Position numbers and translations under genes: made by a program. This document shows, piece after piece, positions 1 to 8,212 of a stretch of 64,000 bases of DNA. The notes beneath the pieces are model-generated. The model was not told the DNA's origin. It ran no database searches and saw only the letters and a program-made list of their open reading frames with translations. Source of the stretch: an uncultured Elusimicrobiales bacterium (lineage in GTDB: Bacteria; Elusimicrobiota; Elusimicrobia; Elusimicrobiales; Elusimicrobiaceae). Positions within the stretch are counted from its first letter, which is position 1. Every line of letters begins with the position of its first letter. The DNA is taken from NCBI GenBank assembly GCA_944324685.1, contig CALUXG010000005.1:1-64000 (forward strand). The letters are read 5' to 3'.

Positions 1-1
1 A

Positions 2-79
2 TGGGGTGGATGACGAGACTTGAACCCGCGACCTCCGGTTCCACAGACCGGCGCTCTAACCAACTGAGCTACATCCACC
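2..79 (-). tRNA. tRNA-His (GTG)
   Basis: On the minus strand a full cloverleaf can be folded. The anticodon stem CCGGT/ACCGG encloses the loop CTGTGGA, giving anticodon GTG (His). The acceptor stem carries the extra 5' G (G-1) opposite C73 that is diagnostic of tRNA-His, and the 3' CCA is encoded. Confidence 0.96.
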
Positions 80-261
80 ATAAATCATTCAATCAATCAA
101 AACGCGTCAAAGACAACGTTTTCCTTATTTTACTATTTTTGTTTTTTATTACGCAAATGCACGGTTGATTTTTTGGTTTTTTCCGGTGAATTTGCATCGG
201 CAAAACAATGCAAAGACTCTCCATCACTTCTCCGTGTTTTTTAGATTATGGTCTGGGAGAC

Positions 262-2505
262 TTATTTTTCGCCGGCATGATTTGTGTTTCTTGTTTCTTT
301 TTGGAATAAATGCGCGGCATCTTGTGGTTTTCCGGCCAATGGTCCACTCCATGAACCGGCTTGTAAATTGCGTAATAATTCCAGCTGCTGTTTGTTTTCC
401 ACTCCGTCAAAAACAAGACGTATCTGCAGCTCTTTTGCCATGCGGATAAAAGCCTCCAAAACAGGGACAGTTTTGGGATTTTTTCCCAGATCTTGAATAA
501 ATTGTCCCTCCATTTTTATCATATCAATGGGCAGATTTTGTATTAAGTCTAGAGATATATTGCCCCGTCCGAAATGGTGCAAGGCCAGCTTAAATCCTTC
601 CCCGTGCAGGCGTTCGGCTAATTGCCGCAAAAGAGGCAGGTCGGCCGGATCGGTTTGGGGGCTGAGCTGCAGAATTAACTGCGCTGGGGATACATTGTAC
701 TGGCGCGTTAATTGCAACAGTACAGAGGCGAAATACGGGCTTCGCAAACTGGCGGCGGATATTTCCAAAGCAACGGGTACTTGGGGCTGCTGGGTATCTT
801 TCCAATGTTTTAATATGCGGCACGCTTCTTCCGCCAGATAGGTATCCAGCCGCGCAATAAATCCATTCTTGGTAAATACGGATAAAAAGAGTTCGCGCTC
901 CACGGGTGGTTTGCCTTGCGGCTGCCATACGGGGTAACCCTCTGCAACGACGGGTTCTCCCTGCATGTCCCGTATAGGGGTAAGCAACAGCGAAAATTCT
1001 TTTCTTGTCAGCGCTTCTTCCATGTTATTTTCAATGGTTTGTTCCTGAGTCAGCCGCTGGCGGAGCTGTTCGTCATAGAAGGCAATGACATCGTGATAAT
1101 TGCCTTTCACGGTGTCTCTGGCCAGCACCGCGCGCAGCAGCAATTCATCTACGGTTAAAGGCGGCTGCGGAACAGGGCAAACGCCAAAGGATAATATTAA
1201 TTGGCAGCGTTCTTTGTTGGCCGGATGGAAATGAACAATCTTTTCATTGATTAATTCTAAACGGTTTTTTAATTGACCGTTTGTTTCCATGAGCATTAAC
1301 ATGGCAAACAAATCCGCCTGTACGCGGCAAAAAAGTTCTCCGGCATGCAGTTCTTCTTGCAATACGGAAGATATATATTGCAGCAGTTCATTGGACTTGG
1401 CATATCCGAGCGTATCATTTATTACTTTGAATTTATTAATGTCAAACACGACGAACGCATACGCACGGTCTTGGGTTTGCGTCAATAAATCCTGCATATC
1501 TTGGCGTGTTTTGGACCAATTAGGAAAATGCAGCAGAGGATCTATATAGGCCTTTTGGTACAGAACGGCTTGGGTATGCCGGTTTTGCAGATAAATATAA
1601 AGCAGCAAAGCGGCAAATACCAGCAGCAAGGTCCCTCCTAAAATCAGAGACAGCCAAAGCAGATTTTTGGTTTTTTGTATAGCCACGCGTTCCGGCACGA
1701 CAGATAGAAAATACCAGTCATTTATGCCGACGGGCAGGTAACTTACGTACAGCCATCCTTCTCCTTCACGATAAAAGCGTACCATACCGCTGCGTCCCGC
1801 TTGCATATCTTGGCGCATTTTTCCATCCTTATCCAAATTTTCATTGATGGGAGATTGAAATATGTTGCTGGCGGTATGGTCGGTATGGGAGGCGGCGGAA
1901 ACAGCCACTTTGTCTCCGTTGGATTTGACAATGAGGGAGTAGCCCTGTCCGTCAAAGCTGTCCGCGGCGATTAATTGTCCGTATTTTTCTGTGGGATGGG
2001 CGGCTATTAAAGCGCCGCGCACGCTTCCGTCGGCAGAAAAAACCGGTACGGACAAAAGAACGGCCGTGCCTTGATCTACCGCATCGGTCAGCGGGCCGGC
2101 CACGACGTTTTGCCCGCGTAGGCTTTTTTGCAAATAATCCCGATGGGACAGATCAATCATAAACCCGTCGCTTAAGTAAGCCAAGCCGCTGGGCAGCACA
2201 AAAGCCATGCGCTTAAATGCATTGTGTTTTGTTTCTTCGGACAATAATTCCGTCCACGGCTTATTTTCCAGCGTTTTATAGGTGGAAATGGCGGCGGCGG
2301 CGGATTTTAAGGAGTTTATGTCTCCCTGTATTTGGCTGTTCAAAATGCCCACGCCTTGCTGGGCCACTTCATCTAAATAGGCCGTCAGTTCCGTATGAAG
2401 CGCGTTGCGCAGATGATGTATATATAAAAAAATGCCTGCACCCAGTACCAAGATGCACAGTGTAAAAATCCACAAGGCCTTAAATACAGATTTAGAAATT
2501 TTCAT
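262..2505 (-). CDS. Membrane Cache-GGDEF-EAL protein with degenerate active sites
   Basis: 747 aa. The ATG at 2505 follows a GGGGG-rich ribosome site and starts just before a membrane helix (about 8-28). A periplasmic Cache-like sensor region follows, then a second helix (about 283-308), a GGDEF-like domain (about 330-490) and an EAL-like domain (about 505-745). Both catalytic signatures are broken: the GGDEF loop near residue 400 reads QADLF, EAL reads EGY (about 519), and the DDFG metal motif reads HHFG (about 642). The family makes or degrades c-di-GMP; this copy probably does neither and may act as a c-di-GMP-binding or partner-binding sensor (inference). The long upstream extension lacks features and is not taken as coding. 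Confidence 0.85.
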   Translation of the reverse strand: MKISKSVFKALWIFTLCILVLGAGIFLYIHHLRNALHTELTAYLDEVAQQGVGILNSQIQGDINSLKSAAAAISTYKTLENKPWTELLSEETKHNAFKRMAFVLPSGLAYLSDGFMIDLSHRDYLQKSLRGQNVVAGPLTDAVDQGTAVLLSVPVFSADGSVRGALIAAHPTEKYGQLIAADSFDGQGYSLIVKSNGDKVAVSAASHTDHTASNIFQSPINENLDKDGKMRQDMQAGRSGMVRFYREGEGWLYVSYLPVGINDWYFLSVVPERVAIQKTKNLLWLSLILGGTLLLVFAALLLYIYLQNRHTQAVLYQKAYIDPLLHFPNWSKTRQDMQDLLTQTQDRAYAFVVFDINKFKVINDTLGYAKSNELLQYISSVLQEELHAGELFCRVQADLFAMLMLMETNGQLKNRLELINEKIVHFHPANKERCQLILSFGVCPVPQPPLTVDELLLRAVLARDTVKGNYHDVIAFYDEQLRQRLTQEQTIENNMEEALTRKEFSLLLTPIRDMQGEPVVAEGYPVWQPQGKPPVERELFLSVFTKNGFIARLDTYLAEEACRILKHWKDTQQPQVPVALEISAASLRSPYFASVLLQLTRQYNVSPAQLILQLSPQTDPADLPLLRQLAERLHGEGFKLALHHFGRGNISLDLIQNLPIDMIKMEGQFIQDLGKNPKTVPVLEAFIRMAKELQIRLVFDGVENKQQLELLRNLQAGSWSGPLAGKPQDAAHLFQKETRNTNHAGEK

Positions 2506-2730
2506 GGACACCCCCGTATGCTTACAACTTATCATAAACGACAGGTGATGTAAAGAAAAGAAGAGGAAAAACGCTGCAGCGGTATAGAGTTGGTGGCAAG
2601 GGGGATTTTTAAGATAAGTTTTTATATATCGAAAATCTTCATGATTGTGCAAACCGTAAACCGGCATTTGCCGGCCAAGTCCGTATTTTTTTCTCTTCCA
2701 TGAGGCGGATGAACGATTGTCCGTTAAAAA

Positions 2731-2757
2731 TCCCCCGTTGCAACGGGGGATTTTTTA
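2731..2757 (-). terminator. Bidirectional intrinsic terminator
   Basis: A perfect palindrome, two 10-nt arms TCCCCCGTTG/CAACGGGGGA, is flanked by TTTTTT on the plus side and by TTTTT on the minus side. It ends the nitroreductase/serine dehydratase transcript. Confidence 0.85.
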
Positions 2758-2768
2758 TGACATGGCGA

Positions 2769-3278
2769 TTACCACTTTTCATAATGCACTTTGGCGGGGT
2801 CAAAGCGGTCTACGTCTTCTTTTTTTTCGTCGGGGTATCCTAATGCAATTATATTAAACGGTTTCACATGTTCCGGCAGGCCGATGACGGCGCCTACGGC
2901 GTTCATGCGTTCCGGCGTCGGGTATACTCCCAGCCAAACCGAACCCAACCCCATGTCCGTGGCGGCCAGCAGGATATTTTGAGAGGCCGCTCCGCAATCC
3001 CCGGGCCAGTATCCGGCGGCAGTTTCTCTGTGCGTGTTGCCGCAGACGATGATGGCGCAATCGGCTGTGGAGAGCATTTGGGCATAAGGGTGGGCCTTGG
3101 CCAATTTGTTTAAGACGGCTCGGTCCCGCACTACGATAAAATCCCATTCTTGTGCGTTGCGGGCCGTGGGAGCCAGCATGGCGGCTTTTAACAAAGTTTC
3201 AATTTGCTGTTGGGACAAAGCTTTGTCCGTGAATTTGCGTATGGAACGTCTTTTATTTATTGTTTCTAAGGTATTCAT
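2769..3278 (-). CDS. Nitroreductase-family FMN oxidoreductase
   Basis: 169 aa, the size of a compact nitroreductase. The N-terminus has the FMN-phosphate signature RRSIRKFTDK, then LAPTARNAQEWDFIVV, and the C-terminal half has MGLGSVWLGVYP and the NIIALGYPDE segment, all typical of the family. It would reduce nitro, quinone or flavin-type substrates with NAD(P)H in the cytoplasm; the substrate cannot be read from sequence. Its ATG overlaps the end of the serine dehydratase gene by 4 bp, so the two are translationally coupled. Confidence 0.9.
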   Translation of the reverse strand: MNTLETINKRRSIRKFTDKALSQQQIETLLKAAMLAPTARNAQEWDFIVVRDRAVLNKLAKAHPYAQMLSTADCAIIVCGNTHRETAAGYWPGDCGAASQNILLAATDMGLGSVWLGVYPTPERMNAVGAVIGLPEHVKPFNIIALGYPDEKKEDVDRFDPAKVHYEKW

Positions 3279-4492
3279 TGTTTATCTCCCTCAGCTTTGT
3301 GAAAAAAACGGGCCAAACCGCCTTGGGCGGTTTCTCTGTAGGCTTGGTTCATGTCTTTGCCCGTTTGCATCATGGTGGCTAAAATATCATCATAAGATAC
3401 GCGGTTATGCCCGTCTGACATGAGCGCATAGGTAGCGCAGTCCAGCGCGCGCGAGGCGGCCAACGCATTGCGTTCTATGCACGGGATTTGCACCAATCCG
3501 GCCACCGGATCGCAGGTCAGGCCCAAGTGGTGTTCCAGTCCCATTTCCGCAGAATATTCAATACGTTTATTGTCGCCTCCTTCCAGTTGGCAAGTGGCGG
3601 CGGCGGCCATGGCGCAGGCCACGCCCACTTCTCCTTGGCAGCCTACTTCCGCACCGGATATGGAGGCGTTGGCTTTGGCCATATTTCCAAACAAGCTGGC
3701 GGTGGCCAGTGCGCGGATAATGGTATTGTCTTCAAATTCGCAGATTTCCTGTACCAGCCGGCATACAGAGGGGACCACACCGCAGGAACCGCACGTCGGA
3801 GCGGTAACCACAATGCCGCCCGAGGCGTTTTCTTCCGAGCAAGCTAAGGCATAGGCGAATAAATTGTTCATGCGGCGCAGGTATTGCGGGGAGCTTTCGG
3901 CCTTGTATAAATAACGCTGTGCTTTGCGTTCCAAATTCAAGGAGCCGGGCAATACGCCGCGTTTGGACAAACCGCGGTTCATGGTGTCTTTCATGGTGGT
4001 CCAAACTTCGGTCAGATAATTCCATATATCCGCTCCTTCGCATTCCTCCACATATTCCCACAGCAACATGCGTTTGTCGGAGGTGTATTGTAAAATTTCA
4101 TTCATAGAATGATGCGGGTAGATATTGTTTACCTGTTTGCCGAAGTTTTCGTCGTCGCGTATGGCCCCTCCGCCAATGCTGTAGACCATATGGCTGTCCA
4201 TAATGTGGCCTGCTTGGTCCAATGCTTGGAATTTCAGGGCGTTGGGGTGTTTTTTGATGCGGGTTTGCAAATCAAAAATAATATCCACCGGTTTGGGATA
4301 AAACGCTTCGCGCAGCGTAAAATCGGTCAGATGGCCTTTGCCGGTGGCGGCCAGCGAACCGTACAGTGTTACGCGAAAAGACGACGCCTGCGGCCAGCGG
4401 CGGTTAAATTGATCGGCCGCCGAATGCGGCCCCATGGTGTGGCTGCTGGACGGACCGCAGCCAATTTTATAAAGTTCTCTCAACGATTCCAT
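3275..4492 (-). CDS. sdaA: L-serine ammonia-lyase (iron-sulfur type)
   Basis: 405 aa, single-chain enzyme converting L-serine to pyruvate and ammonia. The N-terminal GPSSSHTMGPHSA is the family hallmark, and the C-terminal domain has APTCGSCGVVP and other Cys residues that would hold the oxygen-sensitive [4Fe-4S] cluster. It is somewhat shorter than the roughly 455-aa enterobacterial SdaA, which suggests trimmed loops between domains. It is divergent from mntP across only 26 bp. No Shine-Dalgarno sequence precedes the ATG, but a TAACAT box lies 9 nt upstream, so the leader must be very short. Confidence 0.93.
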   Translation of the reverse strand: MESLRELYKIGCGPSSSHTMGPHSAADQFNRRWPQASSFRVTLYGSLAATGKGHLTDFTLREAFYPKPVDIIFDLQTRIKKHPNALKFQALDQAGHIMDSHMVYSIGGGAIRDDENFGKQVNNIYPHHSMNEILQYTSDKRMLLWEYVEECEGADIWNYLTEVWTTMKDTMNRGLSKRGVLPGSLNLERKAQRYLYKAESSPQYLRRMNNLFAYALACSEENASGGIVVTAPTCGSCGVVPSVCRLVQEICEFEDNTIIRALATASLFGNMAKANASISGAEVGCQGEVGVACAMAAAATCQLEGGDNKRIEYSAEMGLEHHLGLTCDPVAGLVQIPCIERNALAASRALDCATYALMSDGHNRVSYDDILATMMQTGKDMNQAYRETAQGGLARFFHKAEGDKQ

Positions 4493-4518
4493 ATATTAAA
4501 AATGTTATCATAATTTAT

Positions 4519-5085
4519 ATGAACTTTCTATCGGCTTTTATCGTGGCGCTGGGTTTGTCTATGGATAATTTTGCCGTTACCATCGCTTCCGGCTGTGCCG
4601 AACACGGCGCCGTCAAACACGGCCGTACGCTGGCGGTCAGTTTTTGTTTTGCGTTGGCTCATGTGCTTATGTTTTGCGCCGGTTGGTGGGGCGGACGGGA
4701 ATTGGGCAGGATGATTGACCGTTTTGATCATTGGACGGCGTTTTTCGTTTTGGTTTTGATCGGATTAAAAATGATCAAAGAGTCTTTTGAAAAAAAACAA
4801 AGCCCCGATTTGTGTCGTGTATTGTCTTTCAAAACAGTATTGGCTTTGGCCATAGCCACCAGTTTGGACGCGCTGTTGGTGGGAATGGCCCTGTCTCTTT
4901 CCGCCGCACCTTTTATATTGACTTTGCTTTGTTTGGCGCTATGCGTATTTGTTACCAGCTATGGCGGATTTTTTTTGGGCAGTATTTTGGGGCGGCGTTT
5001 CGGCTCGCTTATGGAAGTGCTGGGCGGTTTGGCTTTAATGGGGGTCGGCACAAAAGTACTGCTCAGCGGTCTTGGAATTTGGTAA
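4519..5085 (+). CDS. mntP: MntP-type manganese efflux pump
   Basis: 188 aa, six predicted helices. Two inverted halves each carry the family motif with an acidic residue: LGLSMDNFAV near the start and ATSLDALLVGM in the middle. MntP exports Mn2+ from the cytoplasm. A possible extended -10 (TGT TATCAT) ends 7 nt before ATG and there is no Shine-Dalgarno sequence, which suggests a leaderless transcript. A second, divergent paralogue follows 30 bp downstream. Confidence 0.9.
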   Translation: MNFLSAFIVALGLSMDNFAVTIASGCAEHGAVKHGRTLAVSFCFALAHVLMFCAGWWGGRELGRMIDRFDHWTAFFVLVLIGLKMIKESFEKKQSPDLCRVLSFKTVLALAIATSLDALLVGMALSLSAAPFILTLLCLALCVFVTSYGGFFLGSILGRRFGSLMEVLGGLALMGVGTKVLLSGLGIW

Positions 5086-5115
5086 TATAAAACAAAAAGC
5101 AGCAAAGGAGCGTGT

Positions 5116-5673
5116 ATGGGACTTGTGGCGGTTATCATTATTTTTATTTGTTTGTGTACGGATAATATGGTTACGGCCAATATGTCGGCCATGAATATGG
5201 AGCTGAAAACCAAAAGCGTATTTTCCATTAAGGCGGCTTTTTATTTTGCCGGTTTTAACGCTTTGCTTTTTACCATTGGATACATATTCAGCATTGTCTT
5301 TTTCCGAGATTACTTTGTGCATGCCAACAATTGGATCGCTTTTGCGTTTTTATTGCTGCTGGGCATTAAATATATGTTGGAAACCATAGAAAAATCCCCC
5401 AGTTTCAAGGCCAATGAAGTAGATGACAATAAAAAAATGCTGCGCGTGTCGGCATTGTCGGCGTCTCAATTCTTTTTGATCGGCTATCCGTTGGAACTTA
5501 TGGGCAGAAGCTGGTTTCCGCAAGTGTTGTTTTTGATTGTGATCACCTTCGGCATGACGGTGTTGGGTTTTCATTTCGGCGGCAAAACTTCCAAAAGCAT
5601 AGTAACAAAAAAAGCGGAATTTGTAGCGGGACTACTGCTGGTGATTATGGCTATTCGGCTGATTATTTTGTAA
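5116..5673 (+). CDS. MntP-like paralogue lacking the second acidic motif
   Basis: 185 aa, six helices, AGGAG ribosome site before ATG. The first half keeps an acidic motif (LCTDNMVTAN). The position equivalent to ATSLDALLVG reads ALSASQFFLIGY, so the second membrane aspartate is missing. It probably arose by duplication of mntP and is cotranscribed with it. It may transport another ion or form a mixed complex with MntP (inference). Confidence 0.75.
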   Translation: MGLVAVIIIFICLCTDNMVTANMSAMNMELKTKSVFSIKAAFYFAGFNALLFTIGYIFSIVFFRDYFVHANNWIAFAFLLLLGIKYMLETIEKSPSFKANEVDDNKKMLRVSALSASQFFLIGYPLELMGRSWFPQVLFLIVITFGMTVLGFHFGGKTSKSIVTKKAEFVAGLLLVIMAIRLIIL

Positions 5674-5838
5674 GTTTTACGTGGCCGCGGCCGCGGCTGA
5701 CGCGTATTGTTTATGGGGACCGTTTCCGCCGCTGCGAACGAACGCATGCCATGGCCGAAAATAAAAAAAATGGCGTGTTGGTTGTTTGAATTATCGTTGC
5801 AGCCGGACGTATTTGATGCTTTTGTTTTTTATGCCATA

Positions 5839-5868
5839 AAAAACCTGCGCGGTTAGCGCGGGTTTTTT
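5839..5868 (-). terminator. Bidirectional intrinsic terminator
   Basis: Stem AACCTGCGC/GCGCGGGTT (one G-T pair) with loop GGTTA, A-rich on the left and T6 on the right. It lies between the converging MntP-like and Ala/Lys-rich genes and can serve both. Confidence 0.75.
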
Positions 5869-5882
5869 GTTTGAGACAAGTT

Positions 5883-6329
5883 TTATTTTGCTAATTTTTT
5901 CCAAGCGTCCAATTCGCCTTTGACGGCTTTTTTGCTGTCGTCAAGTTTTTGTTTGACGGCGGCTTTTTTTGCGGCGGCTTCTTCTTTATTGGCTTTTTGT
6001 TGAGCTTTATTAGCTTCTTGTTTGGCTTTTGCGTCTTCTTTGATTTGAGCCAGTTTCGCTTTGGCGTCCGCTTTTTGTGCGGTCAGTTTTTCTTTGGCGG
6101 AAGTTTTTAAATTTTCCAAGTTGGCTTTCGCTTCGGCTTTATTGGCTTCTGATTCCGCTTTGGCGGCCTGCTGTTTGGCGGCGGCTTTGTCGGTGGCGGA
6201 TTGAACTTTGGCGCGGGCACAGGCGCTGAGGCAGGCCAAATCGCCTTTTTGGCATTCGCAGTTTTCAGCGGCAAACGCGGCGCCGCTTAAAGCAAATACG
6301 GCGGCGAAAGCAAATACCGTTTTTTTCAT
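5883..6329 (-). CDS. Secreted Ala/Lys-rich coiled-coil protein
   Basis: 148 aa. A clear signal peptide (cleavage after SGAAFA) is followed by a short Cys-containing stretch (CECQKGDLACLSAC) and then about 100 residues made almost only of Ala, Lys, Glu, Gln and Asp in heptad-like order, so a long periplasmic helix or coiled coil is expected. Start supported by AAGGAG. It looks superficially like a histone H1-type protein, but the signal peptide places it outside the cytoplasm. Function unknown. Confidence 0.8.
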   Translation of the reverse strand: MKKTVFAFAAVFALSGAAFAAENCECQKGDLACLSACARAKVQSATDKAAAKQQAAKAESEANKAEAKANLENLKTSAKEKLTAQKADAKAKLAQIKEDAKAKQEANKAQQKANKEEAAAKKAAVKQKLDDSKKAVKGELDAWKKLAK

Positions 6330-6465
6330 ATTAGTCTCCTTTTATTAAGAATACCTATATTGTAGCAAAAAATGACTTTATGCTTTTTCTTGCGTTTTGC
6401 GGGAGAGAGAAGCGTAAGTCTTATTTTTTCCGGCGGTCTTGGGCGGATTTTTGTAAAATAATTAC

Positions 6466-7515
6466 ATGGAAATTTCTCTGCTTACCAAAATTTTATTGGG
6501 GCTGGTAGTGGTAAACCTGCTGATCTGGCCGCTTAAATCCAAATGGGTGGAAAATCATCTGGAGCTTTTTTTGCTGATGGTGGGAGCGGCTGCCGTTAGC
6601 ATCGGCGGTTTATGGAGCAAAGAATTCGTCTATCAAACGCTCAATTCCCCTGTTAACGTGGCGTTTATCGTATTGGTGGTCAGTATTATTTTTAACTATT
6701 ATTCCCGTTACATTTTTCGCATTTTGTTTATTTTATTCCGTTTTTTTGAACCGAAATACAGTTTTGCCATTTTGGTATTTTTACTGGGCATTACTTCCAG
6801 CGTCTTTAGCGTAACGGTGGCTGCGCTGGTATTGGCCGAAGTGCTGCAGGTGGTGAATTTGGAAAGAGAACAAACGGTCAAAGTTACCGTATACGCTTGT
6901 TATGCCATAGGACTGGGGGCGGTGCTTTTGCCTTTGGCGGAACCGTTGGGACTGATTATTTACAATGAACTGGCCGCCGGTCGGCACCAAGCGGATTTCT
7001 TTTTTATGCTGCATACATTTTTTTGGTGGATTGTTCCCGGGATTTTGCTTATGTCTTTGGGGGCGGGCTATACGGTGCGCAATGCCAATGCCCAAGTGGA
7101 GCTGCATATCAGAGAAGATAAAGAGGACACGCGTTCCATTTTGCGCCGTACGTGGCATATTTATTTGTTTGTCGCCGCTTTGAATATGATTAGCACCGGC
7201 TTGCGTCCGTTTGCCGACAGTACGATTGCCCATTTAAGCGGTAAAATTTTGTTTTGGGCCAATTCCGTTTCCGTCATTATTGACAATGCCACCTTGGCCG
7301 CCATTGAGGTAACGCCTGATGTCAGTATTCCAAACTTGATGTATATGGTTATCGGACTGGCCGCTTTTGGCAGTATGCTGGTACAGGGAAATTTGCCCAA
7401 TATCGTGGCGGCGGAAAAATTAGGCATTAAAAGCCGCGAATGGGCGCGCGTGGCGGTGCCGGCGGGGTTGGTGCTGATGAGCGGATATTTTGTCGCTTTA
7501 TGGATAGCGCTGTAG
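6466..7515 (+). CDS. DUF1646-like ion transporter (IT superfamily)
   Basis: 349 aa with about ten membrane helices. The segment GNLPNIVAAEKLGIKSREWA near the C-terminus resembles the GNIPN...LKI...EW motif of DUF1646/NhaD-like predicted cation transporters. The substrate is not known; a cation:H+ exchange role is inferred from the superfamily. The ATG has no Shine-Dalgarno sequence; a TAAAAT box ends exactly 6 nt upstream, as expected for a leaderless mRNA. Confidence 0.75.
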   Translation: MEISLLTKILLGLVVVNLLIWPLKSKWVENHLELFLLMVGAAAVSIGGLWSKEFVYQTLNSPVNVAFIVLVVSIIFNYYSRYIFRILFILFRFFEPKYSFAILVFLLGITSSVFSVTVAALVLAEVLQVVNLEREQTVKVTVYACYAIGLGAVLLPLAEPLGLIIYNELAAGRHQADFFFMLHTFFWWIVPGILLMSLGAGYTVRNANAQVELHIREDKEDTRSILRRTWHIYLFVAALNMISTGLRPFADSTIAHLSGKILFWANSVSVIIDNATLAAIEVTPDVSIPNLMYMVIGLAAFGSMLVQGNLPNIVAAEKLGIKSREWARVAVPAGLVLMSGYFVALWIAL

Positions 7516-7599
7516 TTTTGCGCTTTCCGTATGATTGCTTCGCGCCGGTTCTCCATATTTGCCTAAAGAAGGATGTCCTGTGTTTGTCCCAAGCGTGCG

Positions 7600-7628
7600 T
7601 TGACAGGGTGCGCCGCTCTTACTATAAT
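7600..7628 (+). promoter_or_regulatory. Perfect sigma70 promoter of the hydrogenase operon
   Basis: TTGACA at 7600-7605 and TATAAT at 7623-7628 are both full consensus with an ideal 17-bp spacer. Initiation near 7635 gives a leader of about 95 nt that contains a hairpin GCGCAC-TTCCCC-GTGCGC (7679-7696), then AGGAG and the ATG of hydC. No operator palindrome is evident, so constitutive high expression is likely. Confidence 0.9.
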
Positions 7629-7729
7629 AAGGGAGTAAGTTATCCTAAGTTTCATTTTTATCGCAGTGTCGTAGTTGGGCGCACTTCCCCGTGCGCTTTG
7701 CCGTTGTATATGATCAAACAGGAGAAACC

Positions 7730-8212
7730 ATGACTGATAAGTTTGCCCCCGTGGACAAAATACTCAAGGAGCATGACTGTAATCCAGCCCAGCTCATTCC
7801 CATTCTGCAGCAAGTGCAGGATTTATACCGCTATTTACCGGAAGACGTCATGCGTCATATCGCAGACAAACTGGAAATTCCGCCCGCCCGCGTCTTTGGC
7901 GTGGCGACTTTTTTTGCACATTTTGCCATTACGCCTAAGGGCAAACATATCATTCGCGTGTGCAACGGTACGGCTTGCCACGTAAAAGGTTCTTCCTTTG
8001 TCATTAACACCGTGAAAGACAAATTAAAATTAAAAGACGGACAGGATACCACGGCAGACGGTTTGTTCACGCTGGAATGCGTGTCTTGTCTGGGGGCGTG
8101 CGGGTTGGCGCCGGTTATGGTGATAGATGATGTCGTACACGGCCAGATTACTCCCGCGCAGGCCGTGAAACTTATTGACGAAATTGCCGCCGCGGAGGCC
8201 AAAAATGCCTAA
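7730..8212 (+). CDS. hydC: NuoE-like [2Fe-2S] subunit of [FeFe] hydrogenase
   Basis: 160 aa thioredoxin-like ferredoxin. Four cluster cysteines are visible as CNGTAC and, 35 or so residues later, CVSCLGAC. Start chosen at the ATG behind AGGAG (7720-7724); an upstream in-frame extension would be formed by the leader hairpin and is rejected. In HydABC-type hydrogenases this subunit passes electrons from the NADH-oxidising flavoprotein. It overlaps hydB by 8 bp. Confidence 0.93.
   Translation: MTDKFAPVDKILKEHDCNPAQLIPILQQVQDLYRYLPEDVMRHIADKLEIPPARVFGVATFFAHFAITPKGKHIIRVCNGTACHVKGSSFVINTVKDKLKLKDGQDTTADGLFTLECVSCLGACGLAPVMVIDDVVHGQITPAQAVKLIDEIAAAEAKNA

Noticed and set aside
5686-5700. CCGCGGCCGCGG palindrome as an operator
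   Set aside because: Isolated GC-rich run after a stop codon, not placed near any promoter.
5883-6329. Histone H1-like DNA-binding protein
   Set aside because: Composition fits, but a clear signal peptide and Cys-containing start indicate a secreted protein.
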